From positions 16,501,442 through 16,565,441 of the forward strand of contig NC_134023.1 of assembly GCF_040712315.1 (NCBI RefSeq): 64,000 bases of DNA, written 5' to 3'. Made by a program: the position numbers and the translations under genes. The stretch's first letter is position 1. Each line of letters begins with the position of its first letter. The DNA is from Castanea sativa (lineage: Eukaryota; Streptophyta; Magnoliopsida; Fagales; Fagaceae). Positions 23,875 to 33,263 of this stretch are shown in pieces. The notes below the pieces were generated by a model. That model was not told where the DNA came from. It saw only the letters and a list, made by a program, of their open reading frames with translations, and made no database searches.

Positions 23875-24005
23875 CACGTGGCAGAGTCTGATTAGTGACA
23901 CATGTCACAGTCTGATTGGTCCACTTATGTCATCGCTTACACGTGCTGGATTGTTTGTGTCATCGCTTACACGTGTAGGGTTGTTTGTGTCATTGCTTAC
24001 ACGTG
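23875..24005 (-). promoter_or_regulatory. CACGTG (G-box) array upstream of the LTR TATA box, 3 tandem units
   Basis: CACGTG occurs at 23940, 23970 and 24000 in tandem 30-bp units ('gtgtcatcgcttacacgtg'), plus a separate copy at 23875. The palindromic core is the usual binding site for plant bZIP and bHLH factors, including ABA- and light-response factors. The regulatory role is inferred. Confidence 0.7.
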
Positions 24006-24179
24006 CTGATGCAGTTTCATGCCTTTATTTCAATGACACTTGGCAAATTTCTATTGGTTTCTGAATAGTGATGGTAAAACCTAGTAGCAGTACGTGGCGC
24101 TTTGTAATTAGTTGTATTTTGTGGACTTGGTAGTATGATGTGTCAGCTTGTGATAGGTTGGGAATTTTTCCTCTCTACA

Positions 24180-24191
24180 AATGCCCCCTCG
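24180..24191 (-). other. Polypurine tract
   Basis: On the minus strand, GAGGGGGCATT directly precedes the TGTAGAG start of the 3' LTR. This is the position and composition expected for plus-strand DNA priming. Confidence 0.8.
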
Positions 24192-24308
24192 AGACTCGTT
24201 CATGCACACAATTTTGGAGTGTGGTGAGTGAATGAGTCTTGAAAGAAAATGGATTTTTATACTTGACTCTTCTAGTGAAATAGTTGAAGGTGGTGGAGCT
24301 TTTAACAG

Positions 24309-25100
24309 GATGAAATAATTTCAGAAGAGTAGACCCACCCATATGAAAGGCTTTGATGAGACCGAGAAGGGGACTACGAGTATTTGAATGTACTCGCGTG
24401 ACCGAGCTTTCTCAGTATAGGTTAAGTCGAAGTAATTTCAAAAGAGTGTTTAATGGTACTTAGAGTGGGTTGGTGGGGCTGAAAGTTATTTGCAAGCAGT
24501 TGGATGTACTTACAAGATTAAAACATTTCGATAGAGGTTAAGTTGAGGTAATTTCAGAAGAGTATTTTGAATCGTTGGTGGCGATCACAGGGTGTTGAAG
24601 ATGGAGAAGAGGTGAGAATGTTGGTCGGGTACAGCATGTAGAGCTCTGGAGCTAGCCTCTTTTTTTAAGAACTTCTGGTGAAGTTATATCTGAAGGGTAT
24701 ACTTCGGATCACAGAGAGAACATGTGGGAGTGTGGTCGAATGTGCTTGTGTTATCGCATCACTCAGGTTAAGTTGAGGTAATTTCAGAAGGGATTCTGGG
24801 TTTGCTAGTGGTGGTGGTGAAGAAGATGGTGATGAAGCAAAGTGAATGGATGAAACATATGACACCATGGTACTGACCCTGTATGTTAGGGACTCTCTGG
24901 CGTAGATGTCTCTGGAAAGTACACCTTCAGATGTGGGACTGGCTGCATGCTGAATGAGGTCCGACGGCAAGTCGTTGAATGCGCATGTGTAACTGGACCA
25001 TACTGACGGACATTAAGTTGAAGTAATTTCAGAAGTATATTTTCTGAAATTCTTCAAGCTGATCTTAAGTTGGAGTAATTCCAGAAAGTGTGTTTTGTGG
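24309..25100 (-). repeat. Degenerate array of an 'AAGTTGAGGTAATTTCAGAA' motif, six copies
   Basis: On the plus strand, variants of this motif occur near 24309, 24421, 24536, 24766, 25012 and 25064. Flanking phrases such as 'gaatgt-ct' before the motif also recur. Spacing is irregular (about 50-250 bp), so this is an old, diverged tandem array in the 3' non-coding part of the retrotransposon. Confidence 0.7.
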
Positions 25101-25737
25101 TACCAGCAACGATGATCTTTGGACCCTGCGTTGGTGGAAACATGGAATGAGGCTTTGGCGACCATTTGCCGACACCAAAGGCTAATTTCTGATGAGCTGG
25201 TACCTTAGAGGTCATCGTTAGTGTTGGATGGGAGACAATTTGTAGGATACCCCAACACTTTTTACCACCTTCACCTAATGCAACTTTGTTGGGAAAACAC
25301 AACAAATGAAAGGTGGAGCTAACTTGTGATCCTGGTTTTAGAAACCAGCCAAGCTGCTGTTTGTTCCGAACCACTGCTTCTGATGGGAGACCAAACAGTT
25401 GAAGAGAGACTATGGAAACCCTGATTTTAGGAACAGGTGTCTCTGCTGGACTTGGATTTCCTGGCCAACCAAGTCCAAGGAAGCATGGAAGGTTGATGCA
25501 GACCTTGTTATGAGTAATTTTATGAACAAACGTGGTCATTATGTAAGGAAACAAAATTTGTTTGAATCCTAAAACAGTGATGATGTTGTGAGAAGGGTTA
25601 CTACTGAACCATGAAGGGGTTGATTTCAAACTGATTATGAAGCGATTTTGGTTGCTAAGTATTAAGAATGACGAGGCCATAGTAAGAACTAGCTGTGAGA
25701 AGGAGGATTTGAAAATTTGAAAGAAGCAAATCTTCAT
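25054..25737 (-). CDS. Unrecognised ORF inside the retrotransposon (227 codons)
   Basis: Uninterrupted frame on the same strand as gag, in the position where a 3' extra ORF could lie. The product has scattered hydrophobic patches, a Pro/Gly-rich middle (GLGWPGNPSPAETPVP) and many Ser. I see no catalytic motif or transmembrane pattern and cannot assign a family. Its last codons overlap a copy of the array motif at 25064, which argues it may be chance. No splice signals were examined in depth. Confidence 0.25.
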   Translation of the reverse strand: MKICFFQIFKSSFSQLVLTMASSFLILSNQNRFIISLKSTPSWFSSNPSHNIITVLGFKQILFPYIMTTFVHKITHNKVCINLPCFLGLGWPGNPSPAETPVPKIRVSIVSLQLFGLPSEAVVRNKQQLGWFLKPGSQVSSTFHLLCFPNKVALGEGGKKCWGILQIVSHPTLTMTSKVPAHQKLAFGVGKWSPKPHSMFPPTQGPKIIVAGTTKHTFWNYSNLRSA

Positions 25738-26138
25738 TTCATGATTCAGTGTATGTGTGTTTTTTTTTTCTTGATGGGCTTTAGTGAATCCGGCCCTTCT
25801 ATTTATAGTGAAGAGATGAAGAACGGTAGTTGGGTAGTTAAGAACGGCGGGTGAGACCTTTTGGTGAGAATGGTGGACGAAAACGGTAGGGACCGAATGG
25901 GAATGTTAGGTTAGAGACTGGTAGGCACCGACGAAAATAGTAGGCTGAAGTAGTGACCTAATGTAATTTCAATTCTGAGACATACTTGTGAGAGTTCGTC
26001 TATTCTTTGAAAGGGGAGCTTTGATCAAGTCTAGAGGATAATCTTGAGGGAATCCAAACCAAATAGATGGATCTCAAATTATGATCTTGAGAGCTTAAAT
26101 TTTGGACACCGCTAGTACTTCAGAGAAGTGGTTTAGAT

Positions 26139-26803
26139 CATTGTTATTGATTCCGTTCCGTTTCGGCCGGAACGGCCGGAATTTTTCGTTCCGGTATGCA
26201 AACCGGTACCGGGATACCCAACGTTCCACCTCGGGCCAGATTTCGGGCCATTCCGGTCCATTCCGGCCATTCCGGTCCATTTCGGCCAATTCCGGCCGAG
26301 ATGTGAATTCCGGCCGGTACATGATTTGGCCTATGGAAAAAAAAAAAAAAAAAAAAAAAATTTTGATGGCTAATATTATGTTATAAATTTTGTTGGCTTA
26401 TTAGTTATTAATTATTATGTGCTTATGTAATGAGTAATGATTTGTTATAAATCTTCTTATTGTTTGATATTGTATTGAGGTTTAAGACATAAAAGTTAAG
26501 ACTAAATATTTTGTATTATTTGATGTTTAGTTATTGTCTTGTAAATCTTCTTATTGTGTGATGTTAAATAGATGTTATATTGATGTTTAAGACTTAAGAG
26601 TTAAGACTAAATGATTTGTATTATTTGAAATTTAGTTATTTATTTATTAGAATTGACAATTTTATGTTTTACAAGAATATATATAATTTAATTTTTAGGA
26701 ACCCGAAACACCTTAAAACGGTACGCCGAAATCGGCCGGTACCGAAATATTTCATTCCACTGGACAAACCGAAACGGGGTCCGAAACGGTATTAATAACA
26801 ATG
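26139..26803. mobile_element. hAT-type MITE nested in the retrotransposon
   Basis: A perfect 10-bp inverted repeat, CATTGTTATT and AATAACAATG, is bounded by an identical 8-bp target duplication GTTTAGAT at 26131-26138 and 26804-26811. Sub-terminal regions are packed with ttccggcc and ggccgg motifs (26160-26320 and about 26700-26790). The middle is A/T-rich with a poly-A run at about 26337-26360. It has no transposase and was inserted after the LTR element. Confidence 0.9.
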
Positions 26804-26991
26804 GTTTAGATTGGTAGTTTCTAAGTCCAAAACAAATACGTAGATTTCAAAATCAAAATCTTTGTGAAAACCTGATAGGATAAGCTTTGCTCGAACATCT
26901 TGATTTTCGGTCAAAGTTTACATCAAAGCCAATAATTGTAGAATCACACTATTTGAGCAATTTTGGATTCTCAAATGAATAAATAGACTCC

Positions 26992-27345
26992 AAAATTGGA
27001 ACGTGCGTGAAAAATTGAGCAAGACAGGTCTATCTCAAAAATTTTGACTTTTGGTCAAGATTTGTGCAAAAGTCAACTTTTAAGAAATTGGACTGTTGTG
27101 CAATTTTCAAGTCTCGGTTGAAGAAAAAAATCCCAAAATTGGAAAGTACGCGAAAAACTGAGTGGAACAGGTCCATCTCAAAAATTTTGACTTTTGGTCA
27201 AGATTTATGCGAAGCTCAACTTTTTAGAAATTGGACTGTTTGTGCAATTTTCAAGTCTCGGTTGGAGAAACAGATCCAAAAATTGGAAATTACGTGAAAA
27301 ATTAAGTGGGACAGCCTCGTTTTGAAAATTTTGATTTTTTTTTTT
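26992..27345 (-). repeat. 143-bp tandem repeat, about 2.4 copies
   Basis: 'aaaattgga' starts units at 26992, 27135 and 27278. Each unit carries 'caaaaattttgacttttggt' and 'gcaattttcaagtctcggtt' in the same order. Non-coding. Confidence 0.85.
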
Positions 27346-27399
27346 GTCAAAGTCAAAATTCCAACTAGTCAAAGTTTTTTTTTTTTTTTTCTTTTTAGG

Positions 27400-27720
27400 T
27401 GGTCCAGATCCAGGTCGGTTTTTCAGGTCGGTCCGGGTCAAACCGGTTCGTGGAGGATGACGTCATCAGTGACGTCATATGCTTGTACTGGTGCGTGTGA
27501 CGCGCGTGGGGAGACGAGCCGGCGCGTGGCAGGCGAGCGTGGCGTGTGGGAGCGCGTGTTTGTTCGTCAGAGCTTCTGGCGGCGAGTGGCGACGCGTGGC
27601 TTATGTTTTGGACTTGAGAATTTTGGGTTTTGTCGATCTGGGGTCACTGGATCGAGTGGTAGTGTTATTTTTGCGAAATAAAGTCTAGATTTGTACAGTT
27701 TTGAGGGAGTAGGCCACGAT
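27400..27720 (-). promoter_or_regulatory. GC/CpG-rich island with paired TGACGTCA palindromes
   Basis: TGACGTCA occurs at 27458-27465 and 27470-27477, 12 bp apart. Repeated gcgcgtg and gcgtggc motifs follow in an otherwise A/T-rich element. The palindrome matches CRE/TGA-type bZIP sites. Whether it acts as an enhancer or is structural is unknown. Confidence 0.5.
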
Positions 27721-28679
27721 CTTCGAAGCCTATGATGGCGCATGGAGGCGCGTGTTTTCCCCGGTGTTGATCATCTTTCTGGGTTTTGTACATCAAGGGC
27801 CGTAGAAGACTACTGTGGTGTCAGTTTTGTGAAATAAGGTCTGGATTTTCACAAATTTGTATGAGAAAGTCGCGAGTCTTTGTTGGACTTATGGCCTTTT
27901 GGTCTAATTTTGTGGTGGCTGCCCTGACAGGATGGTGCCAGGATTCAGACTTGCCAGGTGGGTAATGAGCCATTATCTTCTGTCTCCATGGCTGAATATG
28001 CTCTTTTATTTCAAAATTCAGCGCAGACTTCTCTGATTTTAAGTGCATTTGAGTTTGCAAAATCTGACTTTGAGTTCCAATTGTTTTCACATTTCTGAAA
28101 CGTGAATATAAGTTTTTTCCATTGGTCGGTTGGTAGAACTATTTAATGGTTTGCTGACTTTCTTCATTTTTCTTGTCTGCTAGTTTAGCAGAAATTCTCT
28201 ATATAAGATGTGAGATTGGCTTCGTTCATTTGGGCATTCTTAGCCTTCAGTCTTTTTCTCCAGCTTTTAAGAATTTTTTTTTTCTTTTTCTTTTTCTTTT
28301 GTCCTTTGTTTAGACATGCAATGAGATTTTCTTCTGACATTTTTTTTCGTTGTTGCTTGTTTTTGTTTTGCAGCTCAGTTTCCTTGATCTTTGGGTTTTG
28401 ACATCAAACTTCACACTGACGTTCTCATAGAAGTGTTTGCCTTCATTTGGTGACTTTGTATTTCATTGATAGCAACATTGCAAGAACGTATACCATCATG
28501 TTGTTACATTCTTTTCTTGCATCAACAATCTTTTAGTGATATTCGTCTTTGCAACGACATTTCCATAAGGATATTCAGCTAGGCAATAATGCTATCGCTA
28601 GTACTCGTCTTTGAAGTCGTACTAGTTTTGGTGTTGGCAATTTAAGCCGTATCAACACTTGTCTTTGCAACGCAGCCAT

Positions 28680-29290
28680 ATTAAGAATCTTTGCAATGTA
28701 GCCACATCAAGAGTCTTTACCATGAAGCCACGCCAGTATTCGTCCTTGTATTGAAGCTGCATCCATATTTTTCTTTGTATCGAAATCACGTCACCACTTA
28801 TCTTTGCTATAAAGTTGCGCCAACACTTCATTCGCATCGAAGCTGGGCCAACATTCATCTTTACCATGAAGCTACGTCAACACTTCATTTGCACAGAAGT
28901 CATGCCAACATTCATCTTTGCCATGAAGCTACGTCAACACTTCATTCACATCGAAGCTGGGCCAACAATTCATCTGCATTGAAGTCGTGCCGACATCCAT
29001 CTTTGTCATGCAGTCGTGTCAACACTCCATTTGCACAGAAGCCATGCCAACATTCATCTTTGCCATGAAGCTACGTCAACACTTCATTCGCATCGAAGCT
29101 GAGCCAATATTTATCGTTGCCATGAAGCTACGTTAACACTTCATTTGCACAGAAGTCATGCCAACATTCATCTTTGCCATGAAGCTACGTCAACACTTCA
29201 TTCACATCGAAGCTGTGCCGACATTCATTTTTGCCCTGAAGCTACGTCAACACTTCATTCGCATCGAAGTTGCACTAATATTGGCCTCTG
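28680..29290 (-). repeat. 28-29-bp minisatellite, 57-bp higher-order unit
   Basis: The monomer is like 'caacacttcattcgcatcga' plus 'agctggg', alternating with 'caacattcatctttgccatg' plus 'aagctacgt'. The dimer period is 57 bp (for example 28868 to 28925). Around 20 monomers in various states of decay are visible. The long plus-strand frames here simply translate the repeat. Confidence 0.85.
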
Positions 29291-29749
29291 TAATGAAGCT
29301 TGAAGTTTCAAAAAGCTCCCATCAAGACTTTGAGGATGCAAAGAGATGCCAATAAAACCTTGAACATGTGAGAAGAATGCCACCATGATTTTGACATTGC
29401 ATGAACATGCCCTTAGAGGAGAGATGATGTAACACCAACTTCAGATGTTGGAGGAAAGTGACGTTGTCTAGATTTCAGAGACATGATGTGAAACAACACC
29501 ACTCAGAAGGGCGATGATGTAGCTTAGACTTGCAAGGTATAAGAAGATGCCCCCAGGAGATAAGTGATGCAAAGCATACTTCATACACGTTGGAGAATGT
29601 CCATAGAAGATGGGGAATGCCATATAGAAGTCTACATTTTCTACTACAACGATCTTTGAAAAACTCCTCAAGCTAGACTGGCAATCCTTTTTTTTTTTTT
29701 TCATGTGACTGAATTTAGTGAAAAGTACTAAGCTGCCTACGTACCCCGG

Positions 29750-29872
29750 AGAGGGATTAAGTCATTACGTAGTTCAACCAATTTTTTTTTTTTTTTTTTA
29801 TGGTTTTGATGATTTTTTTGTTTTTATGGTTTTGATGTTTTTTTTTTCATGGTTTTGATGATTTTTTTTTCT

Positions 29873-29900
<28 letters not shown>
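29750..29900. repeat. Poly-T and (GTT)n low-complexity stretch
   Basis: Long T-runs alternate with 'atggttttgatg' and end in (GTT)n at about 29876-29903. Confidence 0.8.
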
Positions 29901-29905
<5 letters not shown>

Positions 29906-30091
29906 TTTGTTTTTTTTTTTTTGTTTTTTTTTTTTTATACAAAAAGGGAGGGCTCACGTCCGTAATCCTCGCCCTACACCCCACGGCATTTCATGGGTAC
30001 CAATTGCGCAATAGTGGGTATCACCTCTAATCGAACCCGAGACCTTGGCCTCAAGGGCGACATGGGCATCCAGCCACTACGCCACACTCGC
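29901..30091 (-). mobile_element. tRNA-derived SINE just downstream of gag
   Basis: On the minus strand the head begins 'gcgagtgtggcgtagtggct', a good pol III A box. About 35 bp later comes 'ctcgggttcgatta', a B box. The body is about 150 bp and ends in a long A-run (T-run on the plus strand). No target duplication could be fixed because of flanking poly-T. Confidence 0.75.
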
Positions 30092-30221
30092 AAATGGTGA
30101 CATAGAGTGGGATTAATTTCTTCTTATTTGTACACTTTCAAAGGTAATGGGAAGACATCATGTACCCTTGTAGTGCTGCAGTGGGTAGTTTAAGCTCTTA
30201 CCGAGGAGCAGTTCTCGATTT

Positions 30222-32039
30222 TCAAGCATAAAAGTGTTTGAGGAACTTCCCATTGATGGGGCCGATCCTTACACCCTCCTGATCAATCAACTTGTAAGCC
30301 TTATTGGTGTTTGCCCCCTGCTTGAGAGTTGGCAGTACATCACAAGCAACGGTCACATGGTTTGACCCGACAACTTCATCAAGGTTTAGATCAATCTTGT
30401 TTTCTTTGGCAAGCTTTATGATTTGTTCTTTGAAGACGAAGCATTTTTGAATTGGGTGGCCAATGATGCGATGATATTTGCAGTAGTTAGGGTCATCAAC
30501 TTTCTCTATGTCTTCTAGTCGCTTGCATTCTAGCAATTCAACCAGCTTTAATTGCAATAGTTGTTCTAAGATGTTTGGCACATCTTCATCGGGGAACGGA
30601 TATGATTTTTGCTCACGTTCCTTAAAGGTCAGACGACGCACTTCGTTCTTTTGCCATCCTTCAAGTTGTTTTTCATTTGCCTTTGCTTCTCTCATTGGAA
30701 CCTTAATTATGACAGTGTTAACAGTTATTGGGTCTTTGAGATTGCCTTTTGCATTCCTGTCATTCACCTTTACTTCCTTGCTGCTTTCCTCAGGTATGGG
30801 AGGTTTTGTATTTCCGTGGCTAGAGATACTCAATTCCATGTCGTGCGCACGAGTTGCCAATTCTTCGAATGTTCGGGGTTTTATCCCTTGCATGATGTAC
30901 AGAAGTCCCCAGTGCATGCCTTGGATGCACATTTCTATAGCAGATATTTCAGAAAGTCTATCCTTACAGTCTAGACTCAAAGAACGCCATCGATTGATAT
31001 AGTCAACAACGGGCTCGTCTTTCCATTGCTTATTATTGGTAAGCTCCATCATGCTTACCGTACGGCGTGTGCTGTAGAACCGGTTAAGGAACTCCCTTTC
31101 AAGTTGTTCCCAACTATCGATTGACTCGGGTTCTAAGTCTGTATACCAATCAAAGGCATTCCCTTTTAGTGAACGAACGAACTGCTTTACAAAGAGGCCT
31201 CCTTGAGTGCCTGCGTTCTCGCAAGTTTCTACAAAGTGAGCAACGTGTTGCTTAGGGTTTCCCTTTCCATCAAATTGCAAGAACTTAGAGGGTTGATACC
31301 CATTTGGCATTCTCATATTGTTAATGCGCTTCGTATAGGGTTTTGAATATATGAGAGAATTTGTAGAAGAACCTCCATATTGTGCTCGTATGGTATTCGT
31401 TATCATGTCCTGCAGTTGTTGGACAGATATTGAGGCCATTGAGGTGGATTGTTCTTGTTGGGGAGTGTTTTCAATTTCTTTCCCTTCATCATCCTTCGCA
31501 GATGTGAATTTATGACCATGGCTTGATTCACCAAGATCTTGTACTTTGAGTTTGTTCATTAAAGTTGCAATTTGGAGGTCCTTATCTTCAAGTGCTTTTG
31601 TGAGAAGGACGACCCTTTGTTCCATTTCATCCATCTTTTCTTCCATGGTAGAGGTGTTAGTCATCATGACTGACACAACTTCCACAGATGATGGAGAAGG
31701 AAGTGAACTGAAGTAAGCACATGAAATCTCATCTTTTAGGTTCCCTTTGATGAGAGAGAAATCGTGCGACCAACTTCTTGTGAAGGAAGAAGGGGATTTG
31801 CTCCCATACTTGAGGTGTTCCAAGGTGGAGATGTCCTTGTTGATGACCTTGTTTCTTTTAAGAGGGTCTAAGGAGATGATTGTCTGGACCTTGGCTTCCT
31901 TGGTTGATTGAGATTGAAGTTGATTGTGAGCTTTAGGTTGGCTACAATTGATTGCTCCAATGCAACTGTTGGTGGTAGCCGTACCAAGTTTAATTGAAGC
32001 AGCTATTATTGAAGCTTGAATGTTCTTGCTAGAGGCCAT
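30222..32039 (-). CDS. gag: Retrotransposon Gag (Ty3-type), 605 residues
   Basis: Structural protein that would form the cytoplasmic virus-like particle and package element RNA. I chose the ATG at 32039 (MASSKNIQ); the frame also runs 49 codons upstream into the 5' LTR, which is less likely to be translated. Visible parts are a Ser-rich N-terminus, a short coiled coil (about 131-165), a retrotransposon-gag domain (about 280-405, with AFDWYTDLEP, SWEQLEREFLNRFY and VVDYINRWRSLS) and a zinc-knuckle-like CX2HX4HX4C (520-533). That spacing differs from the classic CX2CX4HX4C but resembles the YCxYHRxxGH type of many plant gag proteins. The frame is intact, with no stop or shift. No protease is fused to it and no pol follows. 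The intact frame amid a pol-less element suggests recent selection or recent mobilisation. Confidence 0.9.
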   Translation of the reverse strand: MASSKNIQASIIAASIKLGTATTNSCIGAINCSQPKAHNQLQSQSTKEAKVQTIISLDPLKRNKVINKDISTLEHLKYGSKSPSSFTRSWSHDFSLIKGNLKDEISCAYFSSLPSPSSVEVVSVMMTNTSTMEEKMDEMEQRVVLLTKALEDKDLQIATLMNKLKVQDLGESSHGHKFTSAKDDEGKEIENTPQQEQSTSMASISVQQLQDMITNTIRAQYGGSSTNSLIYSKPYTKRINNMRMPNGYQPSKFLQFDGKGNPKQHVAHFVETCENAGTQGGLFVKQFVRSLKGNAFDWYTDLEPESIDSWEQLEREFLNRFYSTRRTVSMMELTNNKQWKDEPVVDYINRWRSLSLDCKDRLSEISAIEMCIQGMHWGLLYIMQGIKPRTFEELATRAHDMELSISSHGNTKPPIPEESSKEVKVNDRNAKGNLKDPITVNTVIIKVPMREAKANEKQLEGWQKNEVRRLTFKEREQKSYPFPDEDVPNILEQLLQLKLVELLECKRLEDIEKVDDPNYCKYHRIIGHPIQKCFVFKEQIIKLAKENKIDLNLDEVVGSNHVTVACDVLPTLKQGANTNKAYKLIDQEGVRIGPINGKFLKHFYA

Positions 32040-32108
32040 TGAAGTTGGTAGCAAGATGATGAAGAAGATTTTTTTTCTTTGAAGGAGAATGAGATGAGAG
32101 GCAGAGAT

Positions 32109-32126
32109 GTCCCACCGGGCGTGCCA
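32109..32126 (-). other. Primer binding site
   Basis: On the minus strand, TGGCACGCCCGGTGGGAC begins five bases inside the 5' LTR end. It starts TGG, as required to pair with a tRNA 3' CCA. I cannot assign the tRNA by eye; it is not the initiator-Met sequence. Confidence 0.65.
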
Positions 32127-32131
32127 GAATT

Positions 32132-33258
32132 TGTAGACGACTAAATTCTTAGTTCGAAATAAATCAAACAAGTAAGATAGTTTCACAAATGTGAATTTGT
32201 ATTGATGAATATGTGGTACAATTCTCTGTAATTACAAAAGAGTGATCCTCTGATTCGATCTCCTTGAAAGATTTGTTGATTGGAATTGTGGTAATGTGAT
32301 TTTGATTTGAACACAAGATATCCTTCAATTTGGCTGAGGAATGGATCGAAGATCTTTAAAATGGAATTACAACGAATCTCTGGCTATGAGCTTGTTAGAA
32401 ATTCTTTGTTCTTCATGTTCTTTGTGTTTGAAGGTTTGTGGTGGAAGTTCTTCGGTGCTTTAGAGGCTTGATTCCGTAGAGCTTCATTGATATATGGTGT
32501 GTTGAGGTTCCTGGAGGCTTTTGAGCTTGATTCCAGTGAACTTTGAAATTTAGGAATATGATTTGGATGATTCCTCTTCGATTGTTCTTCGTATTTGAAG
32601 GTTTGTGGTGGAAGTTCTTCGGGGCTTTGGAGGCTTGAATCCATAGAGCTTCACCAATTTGTGGTTTGTTGAGGTTTCTAGAGGCTTTTGAGCTTGATTC
32701 CAGTGACCTTTGAGACCTGGACGAGTAGTTTGGATGATTTTGCTTCGAATGTTGTCTGTATTCGAGGTTGAAGTTATTGAAATTCCTGGAGGCTTCGGGG
32801 TTTGATTCCGGCAGAGCTTCTGGATTTTTGAACTCAAGATCTCCTCTTCCTTCTCTCTGTCTGTGTCCTCCTAAATGTCTCAGGAAGGCTTCTATTTATA
32901 GGAGTTTAGGAGTGGGTGAGCGACACGTGGCAGAGTCTGATTAGTGACACATGTCACAGTCTGATTGGTCCGCTTATGTCATCGCTTACACGTGCTGAAT
33001 TGCTTGTGTCATCGCTTATACGTGCTGGATTGTTTGTGTCATCGCTTACACGTGCAGGGCTGTTTGTGTCATTGCTTACACGTGCTGATGTAGTTTCATG
33101 CCTTTATTTCAATGACACTTGGCAAATTTCTATTGGTTTCTGAATAGTGATGGTAAAACCTAGCAGCAGTACGTGGTGCTTTGTAATTGGTTGTATTTTG
33201 TGGACTTGGTAGTATGATGTGTCAGCTTGTGATAGGTTGGGAATTTTCCCTCTCTACA
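32132..33258 (-). repeat. 5' LTR (1127 bp), active promoter copy
   Basis: Same ends and order as the left LTR. Its U3 carries four 30-bp units instead of three: CACGTG at 32989, 33049 and 33079, and a mutated TACGTG at 33019. TATA box at 32892-32901 on the minus strand. The length difference from the left LTR (18 bp) is accounted for by +30, -11 and -1. Confidence 0.95.
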
Positions 33259-33263
33259 CCCAC

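Larger units (their letters stand above)
23071..24179 (-). repeat. 3' LTR (1109 bp)
   Basis: TGTAGACGAC...CCTCTCTACA on the plus strand. It contains an internal 167-bp duplication (23380-23546 and 23547-23713), a TATA box and a CACGTG repeat array. Relative to the right LTR it has 11 bp extra near 23361-23375 and one 30-bp unit fewer. Confidence 0.95.
23071..33258 (-). mobile_element. Complete LTR retrotransposon, gag only (non-autonomous, Ty3-type gag)
   Basis: Two long terminal repeats (23071-24179 and 32132-33258) bound a 7.95-kb interior, and a perfect 5-bp target duplication CCCAC lies at 23066-23070 and 33259-33263. Each LTR starts TGTAGA and ends TCTACA. The element is transcribed on the minus strand: primer site beside the right LTR, gag next, polypurine tract beside the left LTR. 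The roughly 6 kb between gag and the 3' LTR has no protease, reverse transcriptase, RNase H or integrase frame or remnant that I could detect. It holds tandem repeats and nested insertions instead. By eye the LTRs differ at roughly 30-35 positions plus three indels (11, 1 and 30 bp), which suggests a fairly recent insertion. It must rely on enzymes from a related autonomous element. Confidence 0.95.

Noticed and set aside
23940..24010. Possible CRISPR-like array (regular 30-bp repeats)
   Set aside because: Eukaryotic LTR promoter sequence; units are contiguous with no unique spacers.
27322..27688. Overlapping plus-strand frames rich in Arg, Val and Trp
   Set aside because: They come from GC-rich repetitive sequence and are antisense to the element, with no family signal.
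28691..29355. Long plus-strand frames with repeated His-Glu-Ala motifs
   Set aside because: These are translations of the 28-29-bp minisatellite, antisense to the retrotransposon, without independent coding evidence.
24180..30221. Hidden pol gene of the LTR retrotransposon
   Set aside because: I looked on the minus strand for RT (YxDD), integrase and protease (DSGA) motifs and saw none. The longest frame (25054-25737) matches nothing I know.
30508..31002. 164-codon plus-strand frame
   Set aside because: Antisense shadow of the gag coding sequence.
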